A DNA stretch of 61,296 nt from an uncultured SAR86 cluster bacterium (lineage in GTDB: Bacteria; Pseudomonadota; Gammaproteobacteria; Magnimaribacterales; D2472): assembly GCA_902516285.1 (NCBI GenBank), contig CABXXT010000008.1, positions 1 to 61,296 of the forward strand. Reading direction: 5' to 3'. The position numbers and the translations under genes are program-made. Below, in pieces: positions 17,481 through 29,149 of this stretch. The notes beneath the pieces are model-generated. The model ran no database searches. It was not told the DNA's origin and was given only the letters and a program-made list of their open reading frames with translations. Within the stretch, counting starts at the first letter, position 1, and the number at the start of each line of letters is the position of its first letter.

Positions 17481-18104
17481 ATGCATTCTCTAGCAATTAT
17501 GACATACGTAGTAACAGAATCATGTATAAAATGTAAATACACAGACTGTGTAGAAGTTTGTCCTGTCGATTGTTTTTATGAAGGTCCTGAGTTTTTGGTA
17601 ATACATCCAGATGAATGCATTGACTGTGGTCTTTGTGAACCAGAGTGCCCTATTGAGGCAATATTTGCGGATGATGAATTACCAGCAAACCAAATCGAAT
17701 TTGTTGAAATAAATGCAAGACTTGCTGATGTTTATGAAAATATAACCGAGGCTAAAGAACCACTTCCTGATGCTGATCACTTTAAAGATTTAGAGAATAA
17801 AAGAGAATTTTTAAATATTGGCATTAACAATCAAAATGAAACAACGTCACCAAGTGAAAATTCAAATACGATATTGCTTTATGATAATGGAGAAATGATT
17901 ATTAATAATTCAAAATTCAAAATTAATGAACTTTCTAATATGGATAACATAATTTTTGAAAATACTCTTTTAAATAATCTGAATAAAGATAATATTGTCA
18001 ATCTTAATGTAGAGGGAAAGGCATATCACGAATGGGCGATGAAAATTATGGAATTTCTTCAAAAGAATAAATTCTTAGATGTTCAAATCAAAACCTTAAA
18101 ATAA
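17481..18104 (+). CDS. fdxA: FdxA-type 7Fe ferredoxin with an unusual C-terminal extension
   Basis: The first about 110 residues are a seven-iron ferredoxin ([3Fe-4S] plus [4Fe-4S]) with [14 protein letters not shown] and [12 protein letters not shown], used for low-potential electron transfer. The family start would be MTYVV at 17499. The ATG at 17481 is kept because AGTAGG lies 8 nt upstream; this adds six residues. Normal FdxA ends near residue 107-112. This one continues for about 95 residues, an acidic Asn-rich linker and then a strand-helix domain (about 135-207) that I do not recognise with certainty. The position between recA and the surE-pcm block matches the Pseudomonas rpoS-fdxA-mutS-recA locus. 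Ferredoxin function is firm; the extension is open. Confidence 0.85.
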   Translation: MHSLAIMTYVVTESCIKCKYTDCVEVCPVDCFYEGPEFLVIHPDECIDCGLCEPECPIEAIFADDELPANQIEFVEINARLADVYENITEAKEPLPDADHFKDLENKREFLNIGINNQNETTSPSENSNTILLYDNGEMIINNSKFKINELSNMDNIIFENTLLNNLNKDNIVNLNVEGKAYHEWAMKIMEFLQKNKFLDVQIKTLK

Positions 18105-18116
18105 TTAAAAGGCAAT

Positions 18117-18857
18117 CTAATATACTTCTGGGTTAGGCAATATCATTGAAATAAGGCTGTCAATGCCTGCTGCAAAGATTAATCCTCCAAAGAATACTAG
18201 CATCATATTTCCAAATCTTATGTAAGCTTTATTGATTAATCTTGGCATAAGAATTAATGAAATAATCATTCCAATAAAAAAAGGGTATAAAATCTCTAAG
18301 TTTAAACCTGAAATACTTCCAATTATTAGTGGATAGATGCCAACAGCTAATAAAAAAGCGCTCCCTGAAATTCCAGGAAAAAGTAGGAATGAACATGCAA
18401 AAAAACCAAATAAAATTAAGGCAGCTGAAGATGGCACAAAAGGACCTTCAGGAGGATATGCACCTGACATATAAAATCCACTCAATGAAAATCCAATCAA
18501 TATGGAAATTATAATGCATACATAAAATGATTTACCCTTATTTATGTCTCCATTGATGAATGTATTTATAACTAAAAAAATTCCATATCCTACCATTAGG
18601 ATTGCAATTAAAATATTAAATGTCTTAGTAAAGCTTTGATATAAAAAATCAATTAAAGAAGAAAACAAAAATACACTTAAAATCATGCCAAATAAAAGAG
18701 GTATTATGAGATTTGAATTTTTAAATTTTCTTAAGAAATCTAGTAATTTTTCGTAAACACCAAACATTAGTGCAACTGTGGCTCCAGATATACCTGGAAG
18801 TAATTCCGATAAACCAATAAAAATTCCTGCTATAAAGAATCTAGTTTTCTCTTTCAT
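18117..18857 (-). CDS. DUF368 family membrane protein, likely polyprenyl-phosphate translocase
   Basis: A 246-residue polytopic membrane protein (about 7-8 hydrophobic segments) has the twin inverted signatures of DUF368: GLSELLPGISGATVALMFGVYEKL near the N-terminus and LLFPGISGSAFLLAVGIYPLI after residue 155. Members of this family have been implicated in recycling undecaprenyl phosphate across the inner membrane. That fits a locus rich in peptidoglycan genes, but the role here is inferred. The start overlaps the pcm stop by 4 bp. It occupies the position where nlpD-rpoS often follow pcm. Confidence 0.8.
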   Translation of the reverse strand: MKEKTRFFIAGIFIGLSELLPGISGATVALMFGVYEKLLDFLRKFKNSNLIIPLLFGMILSVFLFSSLIDFLYQSFTKTFNILIAILMVGYGIFLVINTFINGDINKGKSFYVCIIISILIGFSLSGFYMSGAYPPEGPFVPSSAALILFGFFACSFLLFPGISGSAFLLAVGIYPLIIGSISGLNLEILYPFFIGMIISLILMPRLINKAYIRFGNMMLVFFGGLIFAAGIDSLISMILPNPEVY

Positions 18858-19534
18858 ACATCATTCCCATCATCTGATTTTCCTGCCAACATAGGCACAA
18901 AAGACACATCTTCATATTCTTGTTCTTTTATTTCATCTTCTTTGGCTTTTAGGATAACATTTAATTTTTGTTCAGAGCCTCCTACAGGAATTACTAATTT
19001 TGCATCGTTTTTGAGAAGATCAATAAGATCATGTGGATATGCTCTTGGCGCAGCAGCACATAAAATACCATCGTACTTTTTATCCTTATCCCAATCCTGA
19101 TAACCATCTCCGTATTTAAATAAAATATTGCTGATTTTAAGGTGAGCTAAATTTTCTCTAGACTTTTGAACTAAAGGTTTGATTCTTTCTATTGAGTCAA
19201 CTCTTTCGCTAAAGAAAGATAGAACTGCTGATTGATATCCACAACCAGAACCAATCTCTAAAAGGTCCTCAAAGACTTTACCCCTTCCATTGGTATGAGA
19301 AATTAATAACTCTGTCATTCTTGCAACTATATATGGTTGTGAAATAGTTTGCTTGTAACCTATAGTTAAGGACCTATTTTCATATGCTCTAGACCATAGC
19401 GCCTCATCAACAAATATGTGTCTTGGAACTTGGGAAATTGCATCTAAAACTCTGAAGTCTTTAATACCCAACTCTAAAAGGGTTTCAATCATTTCTTCTC
19501 TGACTCTCCTAAATGTAAAACCAGAGCTATTCAT
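18854..19534 (-). CDS. pcm: Protein-L-isoaspartate O-methyltransferase
   Basis: Pcm methylates isoaspartyl residues in damaged proteins using S-adenosylmethionine. The 226-residue protein contains the family motif TISQPYIVARMTELL, the SAM-binding motif LEIGSGCGYQSAVLS and the GDGYQDW and CAAAPRAYPHDLI stretches. The C-terminal about 20 residues are acidic and longer than in E. coli (208 residues). It overlaps surE by 8 bp, the classic surE-pcm pair. Confidence 0.93.
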   Translation of the reverse strand: MNSSGFTFRRVREEMIETLLELGIKDFRVLDAISQVPRHIFVDEALWSRAYENRSLTIGYKQTISQPYIVARMTELLISHTNGRGKVFEDLLEIGSGCGYQSAVLSFFSERVDSIERIKPLVQKSRENLAHLKISNILFKYGDGYQDWDKDKKYDGILCAAAPRAYPHDLIDLLKNDAKLVIPVGGSEQKLNVILKAKEDEIKEQEYEDVSFVPMLAGKSDDGNDV

Positions 19535-20282
19535 CTAAAAATTTTGATATTTCTTCAAGAAAAGACTGAGAGTTTAAACTGTAATCAAGAATTGAAAACG
19601 AGACAAATCCATTTTTAACCGCTTCTGCATCTGTCATAAAGCTGTCTAATAAAGGTTCACCAGATGCATTATATCTATATTTATATACATCATTTGGTGA
19701 TTTATTTTCCTCAATAAGAATAGGTCTGGCAGGGATACCTCTTTTAGATAAGCCCGATGCAATATATCCTTTGTATTCTTCCTCTGAAATATCAGGAAAG
19801 TTAATATTAATCACTTTTCCCTTGAAATTTTCACCATATCTAAAGATTTTTTCAATCAACTCAACTGATTTTTTTATTAGGAAATTTAAATCTTTTGCAT
19901 CATAAGAAGCTACTGATAGTGCTACTGGTGGAAATTTTAGATTTCTGCCTCCAATTGCAGCACCTACTGTTCCAGAATATAAAACATCATTTCCAATATT
20001 TGCACCATGATTTATACCAGATATAACAATATCAAACTCAAAGTCTACAATACTTAACAAACCCAAATATGTACAATCTGCTGGAGTACCATCGACTGCA
20101 TAAATTCTGTCTTCAATCTTTGTGACCTCTATTTCACTTAAATATGAAATAGCTGCGCTCATTCCACTACAGTTATTTTTAGGTGCAATCATCCATACTT
20201 CATGATTTTTAGAAAGCTCTTTGTATAAACTTTTTATATTAATCGCATCATACCCATCATCATTTGTTAGTAATATTTTCAT
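19527..20282 (-). CDS. surE: 5'/3'-nucleotidase SurE
   Basis: SurE is a metal-dependent phosphatase acting on nucleoside monophosphates and short polyphosphate. The 251-residue protein opens MKILLTNDDGYDA (metal-binding Asp8/Asp9) and has NNCSGMSAAIS, SGINHGANIGNDVLYSGTVGAAIGG and the GTPADCTYLGL motif. Length matches the E. coli enzyme (253). It follows ispDF with a 4-bp overlap; truD, normally between them, is absent. Confidence 0.94.
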   Translation of the reverse strand: MKILLTNDDGYDAINIKSLYKELSKNHEVWMIAPKNNCSGMSAAISYLSEIEVTKIEDRIYAVDGTPADCTYLGLLSIVDFEFDIVISGINHGANIGNDVLYSGTVGAAIGGRNLKFPPVALSVASYDAKDLNFLIKKSVELIEKIFRYGENFKGKVININFPDISEEEYKGYIASGLSKRGIPARPILIEENKSPNDVYKYRYNASGEPLLDSFMTDAEAVKNGFVSFSILDYSLNSQSFLEEISKFLDE

Positions 20283-21415
20283 TGCTTCTCTCTTAAATTT
20301 ACATAGCTTTGAACAGCAATTGCTTTATTTTTTCCAATAATGCCTATTTTTTCTGAGGTTGTTGCTTTTAAGCCTATTTTATCTATTGGTATTTCTAAAA
20401 TTAATGAGAGACTTTTTAAAATATTATCTCTGTGAGGATTAATTTTAGGTTCTTCACAAATAATGACGGTATCTACATTATAAATCTCAAGATTTAATTC
20501 ATTTAATTTATCAAGACAAAATCTAATAATCTTTGTGCTATCTAAATTTTTATTTTTTTCATCTTGATCTGAAAAATACTTACCAATATCACCTATTCCT
20601 GATGCGCCTAAGATAGAATCAGCTATAGAGTGAAGTAATACATCACCATCTGAATGCGCTATTATTTTGTAATTACAATCAATATTACATCCTCCCAATA
20701 TTATTCCAGAGCCATTTTTGTATTTATGTAGATCGAAACCAATTCCAGATCTAGTTAAAAATTTATTTAACATATCTAAATCATCGGGTTCAGTTATCTT
20801 AATATTGGATCTTCTGCCTTTAATCTTAGAAGTCTTTAAATTTAAATATTCAATAGCAAAAGACTCATCTGGACATTCTATATTTTCGTCAATACATTTC
20901 TTTAAAGATAGCTTAAGATCCTTGAATTTTGATATCTGTGGAGTTTGAACTAGATGGTATTTATTTTTATCTTTAGTGTGCGTTTCTTTAATTGAATCGT
21001 ATACCGGAGTGAAGAGATAAGAACAACTTGCTCCAGTTTCTTCAATATCATGCAATAAATTTAATATATCATCCTCAATTATATTTGGACGGGCTGCATC
21101 ATGTGTTATCACGTAATCATAATTATCTTTAGCATGCGCAAGAGCATTGAATATTGATTTCTGTCTGGTATTTCCACCAATAACAAGTTCAATTTTCTTT
21201 GAATTGTAAAAGTTTTGATTTTTAATTTCTAAGTCATCTTTAGAAATTGCTATAATTATCTTAGAAACATTTACTGAGTCAATAAATGGTTTTACAGATC
21301 TTTCAATAACTGATCTTCCATCTAATTTGCTATATTGTTTAGGGACGTTGCTACCAAATCTTTTGCCTGCACCAGCTGCTGCAATAATAACCAATAAATT
21401 ATTCATTTTTTTCAT
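20279..21415 (-). CDS. ispDF: Bifunctional IspDF (MEP cytidylyltransferase / MECDP synthase)
   Basis: A single 378-residue protein joins two enzymes of the non-mevalonate isoprenoid pathway. Residues about 5-215 are IspD (AAAGAGKRFGSNVPKQY, the CTP site, and VITHDAARPN). Residues about 222-378 are IspF (GIGFDLHKY, HSDGDVLLHSIADSILGA with metal-binding His/Asp, and ATTSEKIGIIG). The linker is only a few residues and the frame is continuous. In most gammaproteobacteria the two genes are separate but adjacent; fusions are typical of alpha- and epsilonproteobacteria. Overlaps ftsB by 17 bp. Confidence 0.93.
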   Translation of the reverse strand: MKKMNNLLVIIAAAGAGKRFGSNVPKQYSKLDGRSVIERSVKPFIDSVNVSKIIIAISKDDLEIKNQNFYNSKKIELVIGGNTRQKSIFNALAHAKDNYDYVITHDAARPNIIEDDILNLLHDIEETGASCSYLFTPVYDSIKETHTKDKNKYHLVQTPQISKFKDLKLSLKKCIDENIECPDESFAIEYLNLKTSKIKGRRSNIKITEPDDLDMLNKFLTRSGIGFDLHKYKNGSGIILGGCNIDCNYKIIAHSDGDVLLHSIADSILGASGIGDIGKYFSDQDEKNKNLDSTKIIRFCLDKLNELNLEIYNVDTVIICEEPKINPHRDNILKSLSLILEIPIDKIGLKATTSEKIGIIGKNKAIAVQSYVNLREKQ

Positions 21416-21707
21416 CTTTTATATTCTCATCTTGAAAAGAAATAAATTCCTCATCTTTATAGGTAAGATTTAATTTTTCTCTTGCGAAGTTTTCAATATG
21501 ATCATTTGAGTTTTGGGCATTTTTAATTTCAAATTCAAGAATTTCATTTTGTCTCTTCAATTCTTCATTTTTAATTTGTTGTATTTTGCTATCTTCAATT
21601 AATTCTGCTCTCTTGTTATAACTATTCTCACCAAAAAAAATACTTTTTGATAAAAAAATAACAATTAAACTTAAAACGGCCAACAGTACGTAATAGAGTC
21701 TGTTCAT
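21399..21707 (-). CDS. ftsB: Cell division protein FtsB
   Basis: FtsB is a bitopic divisome protein that forms a complex with FtsL and FtsQ. The 102-residue sequence has one N-terminal membrane helix (about 4-23) and a leucine-zipper-like coiled coil (about 35-72), then NFAREKLNLTYKDEEF, the FtsB end motif. It overlaps eno by 4 bp. The eno-ftsB-ispD order is conserved across gammaproteobacteria and is strong support for a gene too variable to call by sequence alone. Confidence 0.88.
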   Translation of the reverse strand: MNRLYYVLLAVLSLIVIFLSKSIFFGENSYNKRAELIEDSKIQQIKNEELKRQNEILEFEIKNAQNSNDHIENFAREKLNLTYKDEEFISFQDENIKDEKNE

Positions 21708-22978
21708 TTAAGCAAAATATTACTGCTTTCTTCTTCGATCCAAAGCAATCTATTGTATTTTGCTACTCTGTCTGATCTGCATGGAGCTCCTGTTTTGATT
21801 TGACCAATACCCAAACCTACAGCAAGGTCAGCTATTGTTGTATCTTCAGTCTCACCAGATCGATGAGAAATAATTGACTCAAAATTATTTTGATTTGCGA
21901 AATGAATAGTTTCTATTGTTTCAGTTATTGATCCAACTTGATTGAATTTTATTAGTATTGAATTGGCCATTTCCTCATTAATACCATCTTTAAGAATTTT
22001 TTTATTGGTAACAAATAAATCGTCTCCAACGAGCTGACATTTTGATCCAAGTCTCTCTGTAAGTAATTTCCAACCATCTTTGTCATTCTCATCCATGCCA
22101 TCTTCTATTGAAACTATAGGATAATTTTGAATTAAATCATCTAGGTAATCTACAAATTGCATAGATGAGAGTTTCTTACTTTCTCCTTTTAAAATATATT
22201 CATTGTTATCAAAAAACTCACTTGCAGCACAATCAAGAGCAATATTTACATCTTTACCTGGTACTAATCCTGTCTCTTTTATTGCATCAACAATTAACCT
22301 TAATGCTTCTTTATTAGACTCAAGGCTTGGTGCAAAACCACCCTCGTCACCTACCGCTGTAGAATAATTATTTTTTAAAAGTATTTTCTTTAAATTATGA
22401 TAAATTTCTGTAGCCCATTGCATAACCTGGACAAAGTCTTTTGCTCCACTAGGAATGATCATAAATTCTTGAATATCAATATTGTTATCTGCATGTTCGC
22501 CGCCATTAAGAATATTAAACATAGGCAAAGGCATGCAATGGTTTACATTTTGACCAGATATATCTTTATATATTTTTGAAAAGTGTTTATAGAGTGAAAC
22601 TTTATTGGCTTTTGCAGCTACATGAGCAGTTGCAAGAGATATAGCTAAAATTGCGTTTGCTCCAACTTTTGATTTATCCTCTGTATCATCAAATGATATG
22701 AGTAATTCGTCAATTTCTTTTTGGTTATTTGGATTTTTACCGATAACGATAGAAGACAATACATTATTTATATTGTTGACTGCTTTTGTCACACTTTTTC
22801 CATGATATGAAATATCGTTATCTCTCAATTCAAGTGCCTCTTTTGAGCCAGTAGAGGCTCCACTAGGAACCATAGCAGAGGCTGATGTTCCATCATCTAG
22901 GCTTACCTTACAAGATATTGTAGGAACACCTCTTGAATCAAATACTTGAATAGCGTTAATTGAAGATATTTTTTGCAT
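21704..22978 (-). CDS. eno: Enolase
   Basis: Enolase converts 2-phosphoglycerate to phosphoenolpyruvate in glycolysis. The 424-residue protein has the expected landmarks: NAIQVFDSRGVPT, SGASTGSKEALELRD, VGDEGGFAPSL, a metal-binding SIEDGMDENDKDGW, GDDLFVTN, and the active-site Lys in LIKFNQVGS followed by SHRSGETEDTTIADLAVG. Slightly shorter than E. coli Eno (432). Part of the pyrG-kdsA-eno-ftsB run, 3 bp from kdsA. Confidence 0.97.
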   Translation of the reverse strand: MQKISSINAIQVFDSRGVPTISCKVSLDDGTSASAMVPSGASTGSKEALELRDNDISYHGKSVTKAVNNINNVLSSIVIGKNPNNQKEIDELLISFDDTEDKSKVGANAILAISLATAHVAAKANKVSLYKHFSKIYKDISGQNVNHCMPLPMFNILNGGEHADNNIDIQEFMIIPSGAKDFVQVMQWATEIYHNLKKILLKNNYSTAVGDEGGFAPSLESNKEALRLIVDAIKETGLVPGKDVNIALDCAASEFFDNNEYILKGESKKLSSMQFVDYLDDLIQNYPIVSIEDGMDENDKDGWKLLTERLGSKCQLVGDDLFVTNKKILKDGINEEMANSILIKFNQVGSITETIETIHFANQNNFESIISHRSGETEDTTIADLAVGLGIGQIKTGAPCRSDRVAKYNRLLWIEEESSNILLK

Positions 22979-22981
22979 CTA

Positions 22982-23812
22982 TTATTTTATTTCGATATCG
23001 TCTTGATTTTTAACAAATTCATCAAGCTCTGCAATTTGTTTTAAAAATTCTTCTAAAACTGACAAAGGTAAAGCGCATGGCCCGTCACATTTCGCTTCAT
23101 CTGGATTAGGGTGAGCTTCAAGAAACAACCCTGCAATTGATTGAGATATTCCAGCCTTCGCTAGACTTAAAACATATTCTCTTCTTCCACCTGTTGCGCT
23201 TCCAAGACCACCGGGTAATTGAAGTGAATGAGTAACATCAAACATAACCGGCTTAGATAATTCTTTAAGAATTTGAAAATTTAAAGTATCAACAACTAGA
23301 TTGTTATAGCCAAATGAGTTTCCTCGTTCGCATAGTATTATCTTGTCATTACCTGCTGCTGAACATTTTTCAATAATGTTAGACATTTCTGGAGCAGATA
23401 AAAATTGAGGCTTCTTAAATTGTATAATTGAGTCTGTTTTTGCTGCAGAACTAACAAGATCAGTTTGTCTTGCTAAAAAAGCAGGAATTTGAATTACCTC
23501 ACAAACCTCACTGACTGCTTTTGCTTGATCTGGTTCATGAATATCAGTAATGACTGGGACTTCAAAAGTTGTTGAGACTTCTTGAAGAATTTTAAGACCC
23601 TCTTCTATTCCTGGGCCTCTAAAAGAATTTATTGAGCTTCTATTTGCTTTATCAAATGAACCTTTAAATATGTAACTTATATTTAGTTTTTGAGAAACTT
23701 CTTTAAACTTTTCTGCAACCACCATAGCTAAATCTCTTGATTCAAGAACATTCATGCCACCCATAAGGGTCATGGGAGCCGAATTATCAATTTTAAAATT
23801 TCTTAACTTCAT
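22982..23812 (-). CDS. kdsA: 3-deoxy-8-phosphooctulonate (KDO-8-P) synthase
   Basis: KdsA condenses arabinose-5-phosphate and PEP to KDO-8-P for lipopolysaccharide. The start is the ATG at 23812 ([10 protein letters not shown]), because family alignment begins there; the open frame extends upstream only into the pyrG end. The 276-residue protein has [39 protein letters not shown] and [12 protein letters not shown]. Its arabinose-5-phosphate comes from KdsD, whose gene is also in this window (55.5 kb); kdsC is not. Confidence 0.95.
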   Translation of the reverse strand: MKLRNFKIDNSAPMTLMGGMNVLESRDLAMVVAEKFKEVSQKLNISYIFKGSFDKANRSSINSFRGPGIEEGLKILQEVSTTFEVPVITDIHEPDQAKAVSEVCEVIQIPAFLARQTDLVSSAAKTDSIIQFKKPQFLSAPEMSNIIEKCSAAGNDKIILCERGNSFGYNNLVVDTLNFQILKELSKPVMFDVTHSLQLPGGLGSATGGRREYVLSLAKAGISQSIAGLFLEAHPNPDEAKCDGPCALPLSVLEEFLKQIAELDEFVKNQDDIEIK

Positions 23813-23813
23813 T

Positions 23814-26535
<2,722 letters not shown>

Positions 26536-26539
<4 letters not shown>

Positions 26540-27906
26540 TCGAAAGTATCGTAAAAACTGTCACTTGAGAAATTTTCAAATCTTGTAAGTTCTTTTAAGA
26601 AAGTTAGATTAACAGTTCCAATTGGTCCATTTCTTTGTTTACCAATTATAATCTCTGCTTTATTTCCCTGTTCAGAGTCTTCATTGTAGACCTCATCTCG
26701 ATATATAAATAATATTACGTCAGCATCCTGCTCAATTGCACCAGAATCTCTTAAATCTGCCATTATTGGTCTTTTGTTTGGTCTCTGCTCAACAGCCCTA
26801 TTTAATTGTGATAGAGCAACGACGGGCACACTTAACTCTTTTGCAAGAGACTTTAACGATCTGGAAATTTCAGATATTTGATTAACTCTATTTTCTGTAG
26901 ACAATGGAAGTTGCATCAACTGCAAATAGTCAACAACTATTAAAGACAATCCATTTTCTTCAGTTCTTGCTAGCCTTCTGGCTTTTGCTCTTAATTCCAT
27001 TGGAGAAAGAATTGAACTATCATCAATCCATAAAGGTTTATTTTTTAAATTATCACTTTGTTTTAATAATAGTCTCAACTCGTCATCTTTCAACATCCCT
27101 GATCTAACATTTTGCTGATCTAATCTACTCATTCCTGAGAGCAACCTAGTTGTTAGTGATTCAGCTGGCATCTCAAGACTGAATATTAAAACTGACCCAT
27201 TAGTATCATCATCAAACAAAACATTTTCAGCAATATTCATAGCAAGAGATGTTTTCCCCATACTTGGTCTTCCAGCAACTATAATGAGATCACCATCTTG
27301 GATTCCTTGCAATTTTTTATCCAAATCTTTAAAACCAGTTGAAGAGCCTATAAGTCCGCCAGATTTATTTGATAATTCATGAAGTCTATCCATCGTAGAT
27401 GGTATAAGATCTTTCATAGATTGAATACTTTGATCATTCTGATTAGTTTCGTCATTTAGAGCAAAAATCATACTTTCTGCCTTATCAAGCAAGGAAGCTC
27501 CATCTTGTCCTTGAGGGTTTGATATCAATTCTGATATATCTGCATTTGCTCTCATAAGCTTTCTAGTTATAGATCTTTGCCTAATAATTTCAGCATATGC
27601 CTCTAAGTTCGCTGCAGTTGGAGTCGAAGTCGCTAATTCTATTAAATATTCTTTTCCGCCTACTTTATTTAACGAATTTTTGTTCGTAAGCTTTTCTGAA
27701 ACAGTTAACGGATCTAAAGGTTTATTTTCTTCAATAAGTTCAGACATTGATTGAAAAATTATTTGATGATCTTTACCATCAAAATCATTTTCTTTTATAA
27801 CTTGTATTACAGTATCAAATCTGTGAGTTTCTAGCATCAAGCCACCCAGAACAGCCTTTTCAGCCTCTCTAGCTTGTTCGTTTTGATTAATATTTAAATC
27901 TGACAT
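26536..27906 (-). CDS. dnaB: Replicative DNA helicase DnaB
   Basis: DnaB is the hexameric 5'-3' helicase at the replication fork. The 456-residue protein has the N-terminal DnaG-binding domain (about 12-115, with EKAVLGGLMLE) and a RecA-like core. Walker A is GRPSMGKTSLAMNIA and Walker B lies in LIVVDYLQLMQ. The DRRGSGAIEQDADV-type segment reads DLRDSGAIEQDADVILFIYRDEVY. No intein or insertion. Second gene after rplI in the rpsF-rpsR-rplI-dnaB-alr block. Confidence 0.97.
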
Positions 27907-27944
27907 TGGAGTATGATTTTTGCATCATATGTCAAAATATACAA

Positions 27945-28391
27945 CTACTCAGGCAATACTTTTACAATAATTTCTACATTGACCTCAGGGTGTATATTTA
28001 AAGTTACATTATGATCGCCAGTTTCCTTTATTGGACCATCTGGTAATTGAACTTCGCTTTTGTCAATGTGAATTTGGTTATTTAAAAAAGCTTCAGAAAT
28101 TTCTCTTGTACCAACAGAACCATATAAGGCACCCTCTTCTGTTACAGGAACGATTATTTCACAGAAAGCGCCTTCAAGCTTTTTAGATCTTTCTTGAGCT
28201 TTAACTAGAGCATCTTCAGACAATGCAGCAAGTTCATCTTTTTTTGCCTCAACTTCAGCAATATTTTTTTCACTAGCAAAAGCAGCCTTCTTTTGTGGAA
28301 TTAAAAAATTTCTTGCGTATCCAGAATTTACATCAACAATATCGCCTATATTGCCTAATCTTTGAATTTTGTCTAATAAAATTATTTTCAT
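27945..28391 (-). CDS. rplI: Large ribosomal subunit protein bL9
   Basis: bL9 is an elongated 50S protein near the L1 stalk. The 148-residue sequence has the N-terminal domain [29 protein letters not shown] with the conserved PQKKAAFA, a long connecting helix (about 42-75) and the C-terminal domain containing LYGSVGTREI. Length equals E. coli L9 (149). The start overlaps the rpsR stop by 1 bp. Confidence 0.97.
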   Translation of the reverse strand: MKIILLDKIQRLGNIGDIVDVNSGYARNFLIPQKKAAFASEKNIAEVEAKKDELAALSEDALVKAQERSKKLEGAFCEIIVPVTEEGALYGSVGTREISEAFLNNQIHIDKSEVQLPDGPIKETGDHNVTLNIHPEVNVEIIVKVLPE

Positions 28392-28588
28392 TATTTATGC
28401 ATATCTGTATATGGGATCAATGCTAAAAATCTTGCAATTTTAATACTTTTAGTTATTTTTCTCTGGTTTGATGCTGAGATACCCGTTACCCTGGCAGGAA
28501 TAATTTTGCCTGTTTCAGTAATAAATTGTTTTAAAAGATTAATATCCTTAAAGCTAAATCTTTCGGGGATCTTATATTTACTCATCAT
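28391..28588 (-). CDS. rpsR: Small ribosomal subunit protein bS18, short N-terminus
   Basis: bS18 binds bS6 on the 30S platform. The recognisable protein is [19 protein letters not shown].., with [38 protein letters not shown] as the conserved core; at 65-66 residues it is shorter than E. coli bS18 (75). The basic RRRKFCRF N-terminus of most homologues is missing. The start is the double ATG at 28588/28585, which overlaps the rpsF stop. The frame is open further upstream (to 28678), but there it is only the shifted reading of the acidic rpsF tail. Function firm, start slightly uncertain. Confidence 0.9.
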   Translation of the reverse strand: MMSKYKIPERFSFKDINLLKQFITETGKIIPARVTGISASNQRKITKSIKIARFLALIPYTDMHK

Positions 28589-29072
28589 CTTGCTCGGTTT
28601 CATTTTTATTATTTGAAGCGTTCTCCTCAGAATTTTCTTTAACTTGTGAGGCTTCATTTTCTTTAACTGAAGAGTCATCTGATTTTATATTAACTTTTTC
28701 TTGAGCTTTTTTATCTAAATTTTCTTCTGACTCAGAATCATTATTTTTATTTTTTGAATCTATTAATAATTGAGAATCTTCACCAGAATGTTCTTTAACA
28801 GAAATAAATAAATATCTGATAATAGTATCATTATATTTAATTTTATTTTCAACCTCACTAAGCTTTAAAGAGTCACCTTCAATATTAAAAATCAGATAAT
28901 GACCTTTATTATGATTGTTAATAGAATATGCTAATTGCCTTCTTCCAATATCTTCTGTTTTAAGTATATTAAAAGAGTTGTCCTTTAATAGTTTTTCAAA
29001 GTCTTTAAGAAAGTTATCAACCTTTGAAGAAAGGTTAGGATTTAATATTATAATTGCTTCGTATTTTCTCAT
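28578..29072 (-). CDS. rpsF: Small ribosomal subunit protein bS6 with long acidic tail
   Basis: bS6 is a 30S platform protein and partner of bS18. The first about 97 residues form the bS6 fold ([41 protein letters not shown]). The remaining about 65 residues are a charged low-complexity tail rich in Ser, Asn, Glu and Lys, ending EQDDE. E. coli bS6 also carries a short glutamate tail (added by RimK) but is only 131-135 residues. First gene of the rpsF-rpsR-rplI-dnaB-alr block, 77 bp after ftsA, with AGGG ahead of the ATG. Confidence 0.93.
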   Translation of the reverse strand: MRKYEAIIILNPNLSSKVDNFLKDFEKLLKDNSFNILKTEDIGRRQLAYSINNHNKGHYLIFNIEGDSLKLSEVENKIKYNDTIIRYLFISVKEHSGEDSQLLIDSKNKNNDSESEENLDKKAQEKVNIKSDDSSVKENEASQVKENSEENASNNKNETEQDDE

Positions 29073-29149
29073 TATTTCCCTATGGTTAAAGATTTTTATT
29101 TAATATAAAAACCAAGGAAGATGCATTCTAATTGATTACTTTTTTATAA

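Noticed and set aside
27913-27930. Hairpin TATGAT-GCAAAA-ATCATA with a TTGACA box between rplI and dnaB
   Set aside because: Only 6 AT-rich base pairs, and no -10 hexamer at proper spacing from TTGACA; too weak to annotate.
28589-28678. N-terminal extension of bS18 to 95 residues
   Set aside because: The extra part is an out-of-frame reading of the low-complexity bS6 tail and does not match the conserved RRRKFCRF N-terminus.
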